From Rhodococcoides kyotonense (GTDB taxonomy: Bacteria > Actinomycetota > Actinomycetes > Mycobacteriales > Mycobacteriaceae): DNA of 64,000 nucleotides. Location of the stretch: the NCBI RefSeq assembly GCF_001645385.1, contig NZ_LVHI01000016.1, positions 23,097 through 87,096 on the forward strand, given 5' to 3'. The position numbers and the translations under genes are program-made. The notes below the pieces were generated by a model. The model searched no databases, was not told the origin of the DNA, and saw only the letters and a program-made list of their open reading frames with translations. Of this stretch, positions 1 to 8,805 are shown in pieces; the first letter of the stretch is position 1; the number at the start of each line of letters is the position of its first letter.

Positions 1-255
1 AAAGTCCTCGCGCTCGAACTCGGGCATCGCGGAGTCCGCGCCAATTCCATCTGCCCCACAGTCGTTCTCACCGACATGGGACAGAAGGTGTGGGGTGATC
101 CCGTCAAGTCCGCGCCGATGTTGGCACGGATTCCGACCGGCCGATTCGCCGTCCCGTCGGAAGTGTCGGCTACAGCGCTGTGGCTTGCCTCCGATGCGTC
201 GTCCATGATCAACGGCAGCGACATACCGGTCGACGGCGGCTACCTGGTCAGCTGA
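1..255 (+). CDS. SDR-family oxidoreductase, C-terminal part (DCXR / polyol dehydrogenase-like)
   Basis: The reading frame is open from the first base and ends at TGA 253-255, so only the last 84 residues are present. They read like the end of a classical short-chain dehydrogenase: RVRANSICP-type strand followed by T-DMG, then the C-terminal ASSMINGSDIPVDGGY signature. The stretch around VWGDPVKSAPMLARIPTGRF resembles L-xylulose reductase and D-threitol dehydrogenase relatives, which oxidise or reduce polyols with NAD(P). The catalytic Tyr-Lys lies upstream of the window. It converges with, and overlaps by 16 bp, an FGGY sugar kinase, which fits polyol catabolism (polyol to ketose to ketose phosphate). 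The substrate is inferred. Confidence 0.85.
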   Translation, partial: KVLALELGHRGVRANSICPTVVLTDMGQKVWGDPVKSAPMLARIPTGRFAVPSEVSATALWLASDASSMINGSDIPVDGGYLVS

Positions 256-1754
256 GCGCCCGCATGGACGATCTTTCGTGTCGACGGGTAGAGCTCGCAC
301 CAGTTCCCGTAGAGGTCGTCGTACAGCGCTTTGTGTTCAGGATTCGGGGGAATTTCCGACGCGACTGTCGCCCAATCGGTTTCGGGTGAGACAGCGCCGA
401 CGCCGATAGCGGCCAGAAGTCCGTCTCCGTAACTGGCTCCGATCGCCTGGGTCGGAACCAATTGAGTGCGACCGGTGATGTCGCTCAGCGCCTGAGCCCA
501 CACCGGGCTGCGCAGTCCCCCACCGACGGCGACGGCTCGCGTGACCGGCGTGTCCGAGTCGTCGAACATCTCGAGAATCTGCCTGATACCGAACGAAATT
601 CCCTCGTAGGCAGCACGAAACATATGTCCGCGAGTATGCCGCAGGGTCAGTCCTGCCATGACCCCACGGGCATCGGGATCGAAGACGGGAGTGCGCTCTC
701 CGGCGAGGTACGGAAGCACCAGGAGTCCGTCGGAGCCGGCCGGGACGGCAGAGGCCTCGCGCATCAACTCGTCGAAAGACGCACCGCCGGTGACGGTTTG
801 CAGCCACGTCGTCAGCGAACCTGCGGTGGATGTGCCCGCGGCGAGCGCGTACGTTCCCTTCTCGACCCCCGTCGTGGTCCAGAGCGCCCCGGACGTGGAG
901 CCTGCCGAACGCCCCGTCGGTGCAGGCGTGCGGTACTCGGCGAGGACCTGCACGAGGAACATCGTGGATCCGTACATCAGCATCAGATCACCCGGGTGAC
1001 GCACTCCGACGCTGAAGGCCTCGGCATACGCGTCGACGGTTCCTGCGACGACGGGCGTCCCGACGGGTATCCCGGTGGACGCAGCGGCGTCGGCGCTCAC
1101 CTTTCCGACGATCTCGCTCGGCCACGCGAGCCGAGGAAGATCCAATCCGTCCAGTACGCGATCGGACCATTCTGTGTTCCAACCGAATTCGCGCACCGAA
1201 TACAACGGGTCGCACTGGCTCGCCGTGTGGTGGTCCTGAATGTATTCTCCCGTCAGTTTGGCGACGACGTAGGAGTTGGAGCCGAACCACTTGCTCGCCC
1301 GCGCGAAGTTCTCGGGTTCGTTCTTGCGCACCCACTCGATTTTCGGGCCGACTGCCTGACTGGACAGCGACTTTCCGCAGCGACGCAGGATCTCGGCTTC
1401 ACCGAACAGTGCGGTGAGCTCGGCGATTTCCGCGTGAGCACGGGAGTCGATCCCGTACAGAATCGCCGAACGGACCGGGTTCAGGTCCGCGTCGGTGAGG
1501 ACGAGGCATGGCCCGACGCCGCTGACACACATGGCCGCGACGCGTGACCCCGCCGGAACCTCGGCAGTCAATGACGACGCGATGGCGCAGACGTCGGCCC
1601 ACCACACTGCTTCGGCGTCCACCTCGGCCCACCCCGGCCGTGGAAGCGACATCTCGTGGGCGCGTTGTTCGGAGGCGAGAACGACGCCGTCCTCGGTGAC
1701 CAGAACTCCCTTGGTGCTGCCGGTACCCATATCGATGCCCACGAACAAGTCCAC
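240..1754 (-). CDS. FGGY-family carbohydrate kinase
   Basis: A 504-aa FGGY kinase phosphorylating a ketose or polyol with ATP. Visible motifs: N-terminal VGIDMGTGSTKG phosphate-binding loop, GERTPVFDPDARG and a C-terminal VGGGLRSPVWAQALSD adenosine motif. I start at GTG 1754 (VDLFVGID), where homology begins; an upstream in-frame ATG at 1793 would add MPRRVACSDSVCP, which looks unrelated. It converges on the SDR gene and is divergent from the transporter at 1817. Xylulokinase, ribulokinase or erythritol/threitol-type kinase are all possible; the neighbouring SDR favours a pentulose or tetrulose. The specificity cannot be read from the sequence. Confidence 0.9.
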   Translation of the reverse strand: MDLFVGIDMGTGSTKGVLVTEDGVVLASEQRAHEMSLPRPGWAEVDAEAVWWADVCAIASSLTAEVPAGSRVAAMCVSGVGPCLVLTDADLNPVRSAILYGIDSRAHAEIAELTALFGEAEILRRCGKSLSSQAVGPKIEWVRKNEPENFARASKWFGSNSYVVAKLTGEYIQDHHTASQCDPLYSVREFGWNTEWSDRVLDGLDLPRLAWPSEIVGKVSADAAASTGIPVGTPVVAGTVDAYAEAFSVGVRHPGDLMLMYGSTMFLVQVLAEYRTPAPTGRSAGSTSGALWTTTGVEKGTYALAAGTSTAGSLTTWLQTVTGGASFDELMREASAVPAGSDGLLVLPYLAGERTPVFDPDARGVMAGLTLRHTRGHMFRAAYEGISFGIRQILEMFDDSDTPVTRAVAVGGGLRSPVWAQALSDITGRTQLVPTQAIGASYGDGLLAAIGVGAVSPETDWATVASEIPPNPEHKALYDDLYGNWCELYPSTRKIVHAGAQLTR

Positions 1755-1816
1755 GGGGCAAACACTATCGGAGCAGGCCACCCGCCGCGGCAAGTCTCAG
1801 GGCATCATGGACATCC

Positions 1817-3022
1817 GTGTCCGAACACGAAAATACAGTCGAACAGGAACGCTCCGGACCACTGCAACCGGTGCTGGCCGGTGTCGTGGCCGCACTGGTC
1901 GGGTTCACGAGTTCGTTCGCCGTCGTACTGACGGGTCTGCGTGCAGTCGGCGCGTCGCCCGAGGACGCCGCGTCGGGACTTCTCGCGATCTGTGTGACGC
2001 AGGCGCTCGGCATGTTGTATCTCTCCCGGCGATATCGACAGCCCATCACGCTCGCCTGGTCGACGCCGGGGGCGGCGCTGCTCGCCGGCACCGGAACCGT
2101 CACCGGCGGCTGGCCCGCTGCGGTCGGCGCCTTCGTGGTGGTCGGCGCACTCGTGGTGACGACCGGCCTGTGGCCGCGACTCGGCGCCTTGATCACCTCG
2201 ATCCCGACGTCGATCGCACAGGCGATGCTCGCGGGTGTCCTGCTCCCCCTCTGCTTGAAACCGGTCACCGCGTTCGCGGCGTCACCGGCGATCATCGCCC
2301 CTGTCGTACTCGTCTGGCTTGTGCTACAACGCTTCTCGAAGCGCTGGGCCGTGCCGGCGGCATTCGTGGCCGCCGCGATCGTCATCGCAGTCGACGTCGT
2401 CGCCGAAGATCGTGTTCCCGGTCCGTCCGACCTCGTCCCGCGTGTCGACCTCACGACACCGCAGTGGACGTGGCAGGCGATCATCGGAATCGCACTACCG
2501 CTCTACGTCGTCACCATGGCGTCCCAGAACATTCCCGGCATGGCGGTGATGAAGTCCTTCGGCTACGACGTGCCGTGGCGACCCGCGATGGGCGTCACCG
2601 GACTGGGCACGGTCGTCGGAGCTCCGTTCGGAGGCCACGCCATCAACCTCGCGGCCATCAGCGCCGCACTCGCAGCAGCGCCGCAGGCGGATCCCGACCC
2701 GAAACGCCGGTGGATCGCCGCATCGTCGGCCGGGTGGTTCTACCTGTTGCTCGCGCTGTGCTCGGCTGCGCTCGCGACACTCGTTGCCGTCGCACCTGCC
2801 GGCGTCGTCGAGACGGTCGCCGGCCTCGCGCTGCTGGGCACCCTCGGGGCCTCGCTCGCGGGCGCGTTGAAGAACGAGGCGGGACGGGAGGCGGCCATCC
2901 TGACCTTCCTCATCGCCGCATCGGGCGTCACGGTGCTGGGTATCGGGTCCGCGTTCTGGGCACTCGTCGCCGGACTCGTGGTGCGGTGGGTACTGATGCC
3001 GTCCGCCTCTGCGCGACCGTGA
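1817..3022 (+). CDS. Benzoate/H+ symporter, BenE-like
   Basis: A 401-aa integral membrane protein with roughly 12 hydrophobic segments. The repeated alanine/valine-rich helices, the STPGAALLAG segment near residue 85 and the GAPFGGHAINLAAISAAL segment near residue 265 are typical of the BenE branch, which takes up benzoate or related aromatic acids with protons. The start is GTG 1817; an ATG at 1807 lies in another frame. No aromatic catabolic genes are adjacent, so the transported substrate is open. A 7-bp stem hairpin follows the stop at 3024-3043. Confidence 0.85.
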   Translation: MSEHENTVEQERSGPLQPVLAGVVAALVGFTSSFAVVLTGLRAVGASPEDAASGLLAICVTQALGMLYLSRRYRQPITLAWSTPGAALLAGTGTVTGGWPAAVGAFVVVGALVVTTGLWPRLGALITSIPTSIAQAMLAGVLLPLCLKPVTAFAASPAIIAPVVLVWLVLQRFSKRWAVPAAFVAAAIVIAVDVVAEDRVPGPSDLVPRVDLTTPQWTWQAIIGIALPLYVVTMASQNIPGMAVMKSFGYDVPWRPAMGVTGLGTVVGAPFGGHAINLAAISAALAAAPQADPDPKRRWIAASSAGWFYLLLALCSAALATLVAVAPAGVVETVAGLALLGTLGASLAGALKNEAGREAAILTFLIAASGVTVLGIGSAFWALVAGLVVRWVLMPSASARP

Positions 3023-3023
3023 C

Positions 3024-3043
3024 CCCGGCACATTATTGCCGGG
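3024..3043 (+). terminator. Short hairpin after the BenE-like gene
   Basis: CCCGGCA (3024-3030) pairs perfectly with TGCCGGG (3037-3043) around a six-base CATTAT loop, two bases after the transporter stop codon. No clear T-tract follows, which is common for actinobacterial terminators. It runs directly into a sequence shared with the repeat array at 36.2 kb. Confidence 0.5.
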
Positions 3044-3066
3044 AGTGGAGCCTGCAGGAATGACCC
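3041..3066. repeat. Single copy of the GGGAGTGGAGCCTGC repeat
   Basis: The words GGGAGTGGAGCCTGC and GGAATGACCC, separated by one extra A, match positions 36311-36334 of the 42-bp repeat array located 33 kb away (there without the A). Here the copy is intergenic, between the BenE-like gene and the thioesterase. This suggests a dispersed element. Confidence 0.6.
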
Positions 3067-3082
3067 GAATTAGACTCGACTC

Positions 3083-3547
3083 ATGACCGCTTCCGCCGAG
3101 CAGCGAGCCGAACCGAATCCCGCTGCCGACTACCCGGCCCTGTGGCCCGTCGCGACGCGATGGGACGACAACGACCACTACGGACACGTCAACAACGTCA
3201 CCTACTACGCGTTCTTCGACACCGCGGTCAACGGCTGGCTGATGTCCACGACCGGCGTCGACATTCGTGAACTCCCGGCGATCGGCGTCGTCGCCGAGAC
3301 GTCGTGCAAGTATCACCGCGAGCTGTCGTTCCCGGATCGACTGCAGGTCGGACTGTCGGTCGAGAAACTCGGCACCCGCAGCATCGTGTACTCGCTTGCG
3401 CTGTTCCGCGACACCGACGGCGACGAGCTACAGCTGGCCGCGACCGGCCGATTCGTGCACGTCTACGTCGACGCGGTCACGCGCACGCCCGTTCCGATCC
3501 CGACCGAAATAGAAGCTGCTGCACGCACTCTCGTGGTACCGCGCTAG
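3083..3547 (+). CDS. Acyl-CoA thioesterase, 4HBT/YbgC-FadM family
   Basis: A 154-aa hotdog-fold thioesterase. The motif WDDNDHYGHVNNVTYYAFFDTA (residues about 30-51) carries the N-D-x-x-G-H-V-N pattern of the YbgC/4-hydroxybenzoyl-CoA thioesterase group, with the Asp as likely catalytic residue. Cytosolic, expected to hydrolyse acyl-CoA esters. ATG 3083 follows a short leader with no strong ribosome site. Its stop shares the CTAG tetranucleotide with the stop of the convergent phosphotransferase. The substrate is unknown. Confidence 0.85.
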   Translation: MTASAEQRAEPNPAADYPALWPVATRWDDNDHYGHVNNVTYYAFFDTAVNGWLMSTTGVDIRELPAIGVVAETSCKYHRELSFPDRLQVGLSVEKLGTRSIVYSLALFRDTDGDELQLAATGRFVHVYVDAVTRTPVPIPTEIEAAARTLVVPR

Positions 3548-4569
3548 AGACCGATCGCGTCGGCGGTCGCCGTGGCGCGAGTCAGGATGTCGTCGACCAA
3601 CGTCGTCGTCGGTGCACCTGCCTGGGCTCGGTTGCGGGCATCCGCCTCGGCGCGACGCATGACTCCTTCGGCGATGATCGACAACTTCCACAGCGCGAGC
3701 ACCTGCCAGTAGTCCACGGCCGAGACGTCGCGGCCGGTGACGCGCGCGTACTCGGCGACCAACTCGGCACGCGTCGGGAATCCGGGCAGTGTCGATGCCA
3801 TGAACGGGCCTGCGACGTCGTCGCCGGCCTCTGGCCAGTACGCGAGCAGCCCGCCGAGGTCGGCCAGCGGGTCACCGAGGGTGCACAGCTCCCAGTCGAC
3901 GACGGCCACGATCGACCCATCCGTGCGCGACGTGATCACGTTGTTCATGTGGAAGTCGCCGTGCACCAACGAAAGCTCCTGCTGTTCAGGAACATTCGCG
4001 GCCAAGCGCTGAGCGAGCGAATCGATCGCGGGCACCTCGCGAGATCTCGTGTGCTCCCACTGCGTCGTCCACCGCTTCAACTGACGCTGCGCGTACGGCT
4101 TGTGGCTCGCGAGATCGAGAAGTCCGACACTTTCCAGGTCGACCCGGTGGATCTCGGCGAGCGCACCGACCATGCCGAGACCGATCGAGCGTCGAACGGT
4201 GTCGTGGAGTGTCTCTGCGACGGCAGGTGAGTCGATCACGACACCGTCGACGTGCGCCATCAGAACGAGCGGCGCATCCGAGACGGCCGGGTCCTCGGAC
4301 AGCGCCAACATCTTGGGAACCGGAACCGACGTGTTCTGCAACGCGGACAGAATGCGATGCTCACGCACGACGTCGTGCGCCGACGCCAGCAGTGTGCCGA
4401 GCGGAGGCCTGCGCAGCACCCACCGCGAGCCGCTCACATCGGTGACCGCGTATGTCAGATTGGATTGACCGTTACCGATTCGCTGGAACGTCAGCGGGGA
4501 CACCGCTCCGATGCCCAACGATCCGATCCACTTCGATACCGCGGACTCGTCCACACCCGCCGACGCCAT
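3544..4569 (-). CDS. APH-like phosphotransferase family protein
   Basis: A 341-aa kinase-fold protein of the aminoglycoside-phosphotransferase (APH) superfamily. Key motifs: VHGDFHMNNVI near residue 205 (catalytic Brenner-type loop, Asp and Asn) and VVDWELCTLGDPLADLG near residue 225 (metal-binding Asp). This subgroup is related to the kinase domain of ACAD10/11 and to mycobacterial Rv3168-type proteins, often found with acyl-CoA genes; neighbouring thioesterase fits that. Antibiotic modification is not implied. The stop codon overlaps the thioesterase stop in a shared CTAG. Confidence 0.85.
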   Translation of the reverse strand: MASAGVDESAVSKWIGSLGIGAVSPLTFQRIGNGQSNLTYAVTDVSGSRWVLRRPPLGTLLASAHDVVREHRILSALQNTSVPVPKMLALSEDPAVSDAPLVLMAHVDGVVIDSPAVAETLHDTVRRSIGLGMVGALAEIHRVDLESVGLLDLASHKPYAQRQLKRWTTQWEHTRSREVPAIDSLAQRLAANVPEQQELSLVHGDFHMNNVITSRTDGSIVAVVDWELCTLGDPLADLGGLLAYWPEAGDDVAGPFMASTLPGFPTRAELVAEYARVTGRDVSAVDYWQVLALWKLSIIAEGVMRRAEADARNRAQAGAPTTTLVDDILTRATATADAIGL

Positions 4570-4649
4570 TCGAACCCCTTACCCTCGTCTTCGCAACCGG
4601 AGTGGATGGTATCCATTCGAGTGACGGGTGGGGCGAAGTTCGCGTGCGA

Positions 4650-5024
4650 TCAGCTGGCGCGCAGGTACGACGGCGACGCGGCTACGTCCGGCGCGGCATC
4701 GTCGGCAAGAGCGGTGTCACGACGCGCAGCGACCTCGTCGAAGTCGCCGACCAGCAGCGCCACCAGCGACTCCGGCTCGGCCAGCCAGGCCTGAGCCATC
4801 GCACGAATTTCCGACGACACGAAGAAGCCGCTCATTTCCAGCGCTTCGATCCATTCCCCGACGGCGTCGGGCGTTGCTTCGGGGAGCGAACTGCGCTCGA
4901 GACGCGCGACCTCGAACTCGTAGCAGAAGAAAGCTCGCATCATGTCGAGCTGCCCCTGAGTCAACGACGGTTCGGGCTCGGTCGCGTCGGCGGTGACAGT
5001 CGGGCGAGCGTCTGCAAGAGTCAT
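4650..5024 (-). CDS. Small protein of unknown function, paralogue of the protein at 11572-11883
   Basis: A 124-aa acidic protein I do not recognise. No signal peptide, membrane segment or catalytic motif is visible. The central part (FFCYEF...VGEWIEALEMSGFF...AWLAEPESL...DFDEVAARRD) aligns by eye with the 103-aa protein at 11572-11883: shared F-x-YEF, V-x-EW-x-EALE-x-SG-x-F, A-x-W-x3-P-x2-L and D-x-DE-x3-R. The pair looks like a small helical family. ATG 5024 is preceded by GGAG-like sequence. It is divergent from the MFS gene with a regulatory-looking gap between. Confidence 0.7.
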   Translation of the reverse strand: MTLADARPTVTADATEPEPSLTQGQLDMMRAFFCYEFEVARLERSSLPEATPDAVGEWIEALEMSGFFVSSEIRAMAQAWLAEPESLVALLVGDFDEVAARRDTALADDAAPDVAASPSYLRAS

Positions 5025-5100
5025 GGCTCTCCTTCGATCGGCGGCGCTGTGTGCCAGGTCCGGTCAGCAAGAGGTTTCAACATGTCCGAGACCGTGTTCG

Positions 5101-5128
5101 GATCGTTACGAATCTCGCTGTAACGATC
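5101..5128. promoter_or_regulatory. Perfect 9-bp inverted repeat, possible operator or hairpin
   Basis: GATCGTTAC (5101-5109) and GTAACGATC (5120-5128) are perfect reverse complements separated by 10 bases. It lies in the 296-bp divergent region between the small-protein gene and the MFS gene. It could be a repressor site for either gene; no regulator is adjacent. Confidence 0.45.
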
Positions 5129-5195
5129 ACTCACTTTCTAGCGATGCCCTGAAGCTACGCTCTCCCTGGTAGCTCCACCAGATCGAACCGGACGA

Positions 5196-5211
5196 TGTGA
5201 TAAGCGTCACA
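5196..5211. promoter_or_regulatory. CRP/GlxR-type site TGTGA-N6-TCACA
   Basis: The 16-mer TGTGATAAGCGTCACA matches the consensus half-sites of cAMP-responsive CRP/GlxR regulators exactly (TGTGA and TCACA, six-base spacer). It is 110 bp upstream of the MFS start codon and 172 bp upstream of the divergent small gene. CRP-family regulators with this motif are well known in actinobacteria. Occupancy here is inferred from the match alone. Confidence 0.65.
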
Positions 5212-5320
5212 GTTTGGCAACCAGTCCAGTGACTTTCCAGTTACGAATGATTTGTCACGCGCGGGCGTCGCACCCGGCGCCTGCGGTCTCACGACGTCCC
5301 CGCAGGTAGCGTGGGACCCC

Positions 5321-6511
5321 ATGGTGAACGAGGTGACCGACCAGGCTGCGCGTCTACGACGGGCCAGGGCAGCCATTTTCGGCGTCTTCGCCGTCAACGG
5401 TTTCGTGTTCGCTATCTGGGTGGTTCACATCCCCAGCGTCGAGGATCGAGTCGGCATTTCTCATGCCACGCTCGGCTCGTTGCTGCTCGTTCTCGGCGCC
5501 GGCGCCATCGTCGGCATGCAGACTGCGGGGCCACTCGCAGACCGGTTCGGCAGCAACCGCCTCGTGATCGCCACCGGTACCGCGCTGTCGTGCGCAGTCA
5601 TGGGACCCGCACTGTCTCAGAGTGCGGTGGCGCTCGCGATCTCGCTGTTCGTGTTCGGCATGTTCAACGGTGCGCTGGACGTGTCGATGAACTCACAGGC
5701 CGTCGACGTCGAGCGGCTGTACGGGCGCCCGATCATGTCCGCGTTCCATGCGCTGTTCTCGGTCGGTGGCGTCGTGGGATCGCTCGTCGGAGCGGCCATG
5801 CTCGCCGCATCGGTACGTATCGACGCGTCCATGGGAGTCGCCACGGTACTGGGCATCGCCGCGATCGCGGTCTGCAGCCGCTTCCTGTTGACGCCGACCG
5901 AACACATGCCGACCCAGGACGACGCGTCGTCGAGCAAGCGGGGCACGAAGTTCTCGCCTCGTGTGCTCACTCTCGGGGCACTTGCGTTCTCGTTGATGCT
6001 GGCGGAGGGCGTCGCCAACGACTGGAGCACGCTGCAGGTCAAGGAACATCTGAACACCGCGGACGGCACCGCGGCCCTGGCGTTCGGCTTCTTCGCCGCG
6101 ATGATGACGGTCGGCCGGTTCTGCGCCGATCGCGTCAGCGCACGGTTCGGGCCCGTCGCGGTCGTTCGATACGGCAACCTGATCGCAGCCGTCGGCATGC
6201 TCCTGGTCTTCACGTCCGGCTGGCTGCCCCTGACCCTCGCGGGATGGGCAGCGTTCGGGTTGGGCCTGTCCGGCAGCATCCCGCAGATCTTCACCAGTGC
6301 GGGAAACCTGGGATCGGGCCCGTCGGCGACCAACATGTCCCGCGTCGTCGGCATGGGATACGTCGGACTGCTCGCCGGCCCCGCGATCATCGGATGGCTG
6401 TCCCATGCGATCCCGCTCACCACGGCGATGCTGGTGCCGCTGCTACTCACCGTGATCGCAGCTGCCTCGGCGGGGACCGTACGACCCCAGCGCGCGCCCG
6501 TTCCCCAGTAG
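5321..6511 (+). CDS. MFS transporter (YbjJ/fucose-permease-like)
   Basis: A 396-aa major-facilitator protein with about 12 hydrophobic helices. The N-terminal half has the GPLADRFGSNR loop (residues about 75-85) typical of motif A between helices 2 and 3, and GALDVSMNSQAVDVE (about residues 118-132), a pattern of the YbjJ/FucP-like MFS branch. I chose ATG 5321 (MVNEVTDQ); an upstream in-frame GTG would add an unlikely hydrophilic leader. A perfect CRP-like box lies 110 bp upstream. The substrate is unknown. Confidence 0.85.
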   Translation: MVNEVTDQAARLRRARAAIFGVFAVNGFVFAIWVVHIPSVEDRVGISHATLGSLLLVLGAGAIVGMQTAGPLADRFGSNRLVIATGTALSCAVMGPALSQSAVALAISLFVFGMFNGALDVSMNSQAVDVERLYGRPIMSAFHALFSVGGVVGSLVGAAMLAASVRIDASMGVATVLGIAAIAVCSRFLLTPTEHMPTQDDASSSKRGTKFSPRVLTLGALAFSLMLAEGVANDWSTLQVKEHLNTADGTAALAFGFFAAMMTVGRFCADRVSARFGPVAVVRYGNLIAAVGMLLVFTSGWLPLTLAGWAAFGLGLSGSIPQIFTSAGNLGSGPSATNMSRVVGMGYVGLLAGPAIIGWLSHAIPLTTAMLVPLLLTVIAAASAGTVRPQRAPVPQ

Positions 6512-6597
6512 CCTCACGGCCGGCTCACATGACGCATTCAGATTCGTGGTGCATCCTCGGGTAGCTGACGCGTGAAGAGAAGGGGGTCAGTCGGGGC

Positions 6598-7299
6598 ATG
6601 AGCGCAGACACGGACAGCATGGAACTCGTCGAACTGGAGGAGAACGAACTCTACTTCGACGACGTCGACGCGATCGCGCGACGGCGTCGAATCCTGGCCA
6701 GAGCGATCGCGGTCGGGGCTGCGACCGTAGGACTGGTCGTGTTACTGGGGATTCTGCCGCTGGCAGGCGTCGACTATCCCCACTCGCGGGCAGTCGTACC
6801 CAGCCTGGCCGGCCCGTCGGGCTCGGTGTTGACGGCGTTCGGGATCACACCCGTTCTCGTGGCCGTTGCCGTGCTGACCGTTGTCGCGCTGATTCGGGGG
6901 CTCCCCTACGGGATCGGTGCCGTCATCACTCTGGTGATCGGAGCGTCTCTGACGACGGCGGGCGTGCGCGCTTGGGCCGTCGGATGGGTACCCGGATCGG
7001 CTTTGCCGAACGGATATGCCACCGCAGCGGTTGCGCTCGTCTGTGCGACGACGCTCGTGGCCTCGCCGAGATTCCTGCCCATGGTGTGGGGACTCGGTGG
7101 CGTCGGCGTCGCGACGGTGTGCGCGGCAGCGGTCGTCGGGGGCGCGGTATCGGTGATCGGCGTCGTGACGACTCTGCTCGTCGTGCTCGCCTGGTGGGCC
7201 GTCTCGTCGGGGGTCATGGTGTACTCCCCCGTCGCCGCCGAACGGGAGAAGCAGAATCCGTTCGACACAGCAGCGTTGGCGTTCCGTCGCATGCGCTGA
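6598..7299 (+). CDS. Hypothetical membrane protein
   Basis: A 233-aa protein with an acidic cytosolic-looking N-terminus (MELVELEENELYFDDVDA) followed by six or seven hydrophobic segments from residue 35 to about 215 and a short hydrophilic tail. I recognise no family motif. ATG 6598 is preceded by AGAAGGGGG. It is 86 bp downstream of the MFS gene and may share its transcript. A palindromic element separates it from the convergent transhydrogenase operon. Confidence 0.75.
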   Translation: MSADTDSMELVELEENELYFDDVDAIARRRRILARAIAVGAATVGLVVLLGILPLAGVDYPHSRAVVPSLAGPSGSVLTAFGITPVLVAVAVLTVVALIRGLPYGIGAVITLVIGASLTTAGVRAWAVGWVPGSALPNGYATAAVALVCATTLVASPRFLPMVWGLGGVGVATVCAAAVVGGAVSVIGVVTTLLVVLAWWAVSSGVMVYSPVAAEREKQNPFDTAALAFRRMR

Positions 7300-7303
7300 C
7301 GCG

Positions 7304-7350
7304 CCCGTGCGCGGATAATTGCACCCTGGGCCAACTTTCCGCGCACGGGC
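7304..7350. repeat. Palindromic intergenic element, family A (CAACTTTCC sub-type)
   Basis: GCCCGTGCGCGGA (7303-7315) is the exact reverse complement of TCCGCGCACGGGC (7338-7350), with a 22-base loop. The whole 47-bp unit aligns without gaps to 55483-55529: both have CCCGTGCGCG at the left, an ATA-n-TTG block, and CAACTTTCC then n-C-n-CACG at the right. It sits exactly between two convergent genes, so it may double as a bidirectional terminator. Confidence 0.75.
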
Positions 7351-7362
7351 AGCGCAGCTGCA

Positions 7363-8805
7363 TTACAGCGCCTTCAACTCCTCGATGACCGAGTTGACGG
7401 ACTTCTTGGCGTCGCCGAACAGCATCGAGGTGCGGTCCGCGGTGAACAGCGGGTTGTCGATGCCGGCGTATCCGGAGCTCATCGAACGCTTGAGCACGAT
7501 GACCGACCGGGATTCGTCGACGTTGAGAATCGGCATGCCGTGAATCGGGCTGGACGGGTCGTTACGCGCCGCGGGGTTGGTGACGTCGTTGGCGCCGATG
7601 ACGATGGTGACGTCGGTGCGGTTGAATTCGCCGTTGATGTCGTCCATTTCCTTCATCGCGTCGTACTCGACGTCGGCCTCGGCGAGCAGCACGTTCATGT
7701 GCCCGGGCATACGACCGGCGACCGGGTGGATGGCGTACTTGACCTCGACACCCTTGCTTTCGAGGATCGACGCCATGTCCTTGACCGCGTGCTGAGCCTG
7801 CGCGACTGCCAACCCGTATCCGGGCACGACGATGACCTGCGAGGCGTACGCCATCTGGATCGCCGCGTCCGCCGCCGAGGTGGACTTGACGGTGCCACCG
7901 GCATCGCCCGGGCCACCGGCAGCCGCGTCGCTGCCGCCGCCGAACGAGCCGAACACGATCGCCGGAATGGACCGGTTCATCGCCGTCGCCATCAGGTTGG
8001 TCAGGATCGAGCCCGACGCGCCGACGATCATGCCCGCGACGATCATCGCCGTGTTGTTCAAAGCCAGACCCGCAGCTGCTGCAGACAGACCGGTCAACGC
8101 GTTGAGCAGGGAGATGACGACGGGCATGTCAGCGCCGCCGATCGGGAACACCACGAACAGACCCATCAGACCGGCTGCGATCAGCACTGCGACGATCGTC
8201 CACCACGCCGTCCCCTCACCGGGGGTCGCGTTGATTCCGATGTAGATCGAGATCGCGACTGCGACCAGCAGCAACACGATGTTGGCCAGCTGGAAGGTGC
8301 GCGCGTTCTTCACGAACGCCTTCTCGACGTTCTTGTTCAGCAACTCCTGCAGCTTCGCGAACGCCACCAGCGAGCCCCAGAACGACACCGAACCGATCAC
8401 CGCGGCGAACAGCGATCCGACGACGATGTGCACCGTCGGCTCCTCGCCGTGATGGAACGCCGAGAAGCCGTCGGTCTCGATGAACTCCGCCCACGCGATC
8501 AACGCGACCGTGCCGCCGCCGACGCCGTTGAACAGGGCCACCAGCTGCGGCATCGCCGTCATCTTCGTGCGCTTGGCCGGCGGAACACCCAGGATGACAC
8601 CGATCAGCAGGCCACCGGCGATGAGAATCCAGTTGATCGCGGCCGCGTCGCGCACCTCGATCAGGGTCGCGACGACGGCAATGCCCATACCGGTTGCGGC
8701 GATCCAGTTACCGCGGACCGCCGTCTTCGGGCCCGTCAGACCCATCAGACCGTAGATGAACAGCGCGAACGCGATGATGTAGAGAATGTTGACCAGGTTG
8801 TTCAT
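7363..8805 (-). CDS. pntB: NAD(P) transhydrogenase, beta subunit
   Basis: A 480-aa protein with about nine membrane helices in residues 1-270 followed by the NADP(H)-binding domain III: GYGLAVAQAQHAV (Rossmann-like loop near residue 325), HPVAGRMPGHMNVLLAEA and GANDVTNPAARND near residue 400. It forms the proton channel with PntAB and transfers hydride from NADH to NADP+ driven by the proton gradient. It is the last gene of a pntAA-pntAB-pntB operon, sharing one base with pntAB. The start is ATG 8805. Confidence 0.97.
   Translation of the reverse strand: MNNLVNILYIIAFALFIYGLMGLTGPKTAVRGNWIAATGMGIAVVATLIEVRDAAAINWILIAGGLLIGVILGVPPAKRTKMTAMPQLVALFNGVGGGTVALIAWAEFIETDGFSAFHHGEEPTVHIVVGSLFAAVIGSVSFWGSLVAFAKLQELLNKNVEKAFVKNARTFQLANIVLLLVAVAISIYIGINATPGEGTAWWTIVAVLIAAGLMGLFVVFPIGGADMPVVISLLNALTGLSAAAAGLALNNTAMIVAGMIVGASGSILTNLMATAMNRSIPAIVFGSFGGGSDAAAGGPGDAGGTVKSTSAADAAIQMAYASQVIVVPGYGLAVAQAQHAVKDMASILESKGVEVKYAIHPVAGRMPGHMNVLLAEADVEYDAMKEMDDINGEFNRTDVTIVIGANDVTNPAARNDPSSPIHGMPILNVDESRSVIVLKRSMSSGYAGIDNPLFTADRTSMLFGDAKKSVNSVIEELKAL

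Noticed and set aside
1495..3063. 522-aa plus-strand frame spanning the FGGY kinase and BenE-like genes
   Set aside because: Arg/Gly/His-rich shadow typical of an alternative frame in high-GC DNA; the BenE-like frame has coherent membrane helices instead.
3544..4569. Aminoglycoside resistance gene
   Set aside because: The APH fold is present, but the subgroup belongs to acyl-CoA-linked phosphotransferases, and the context (thioesterase) is metabolic.
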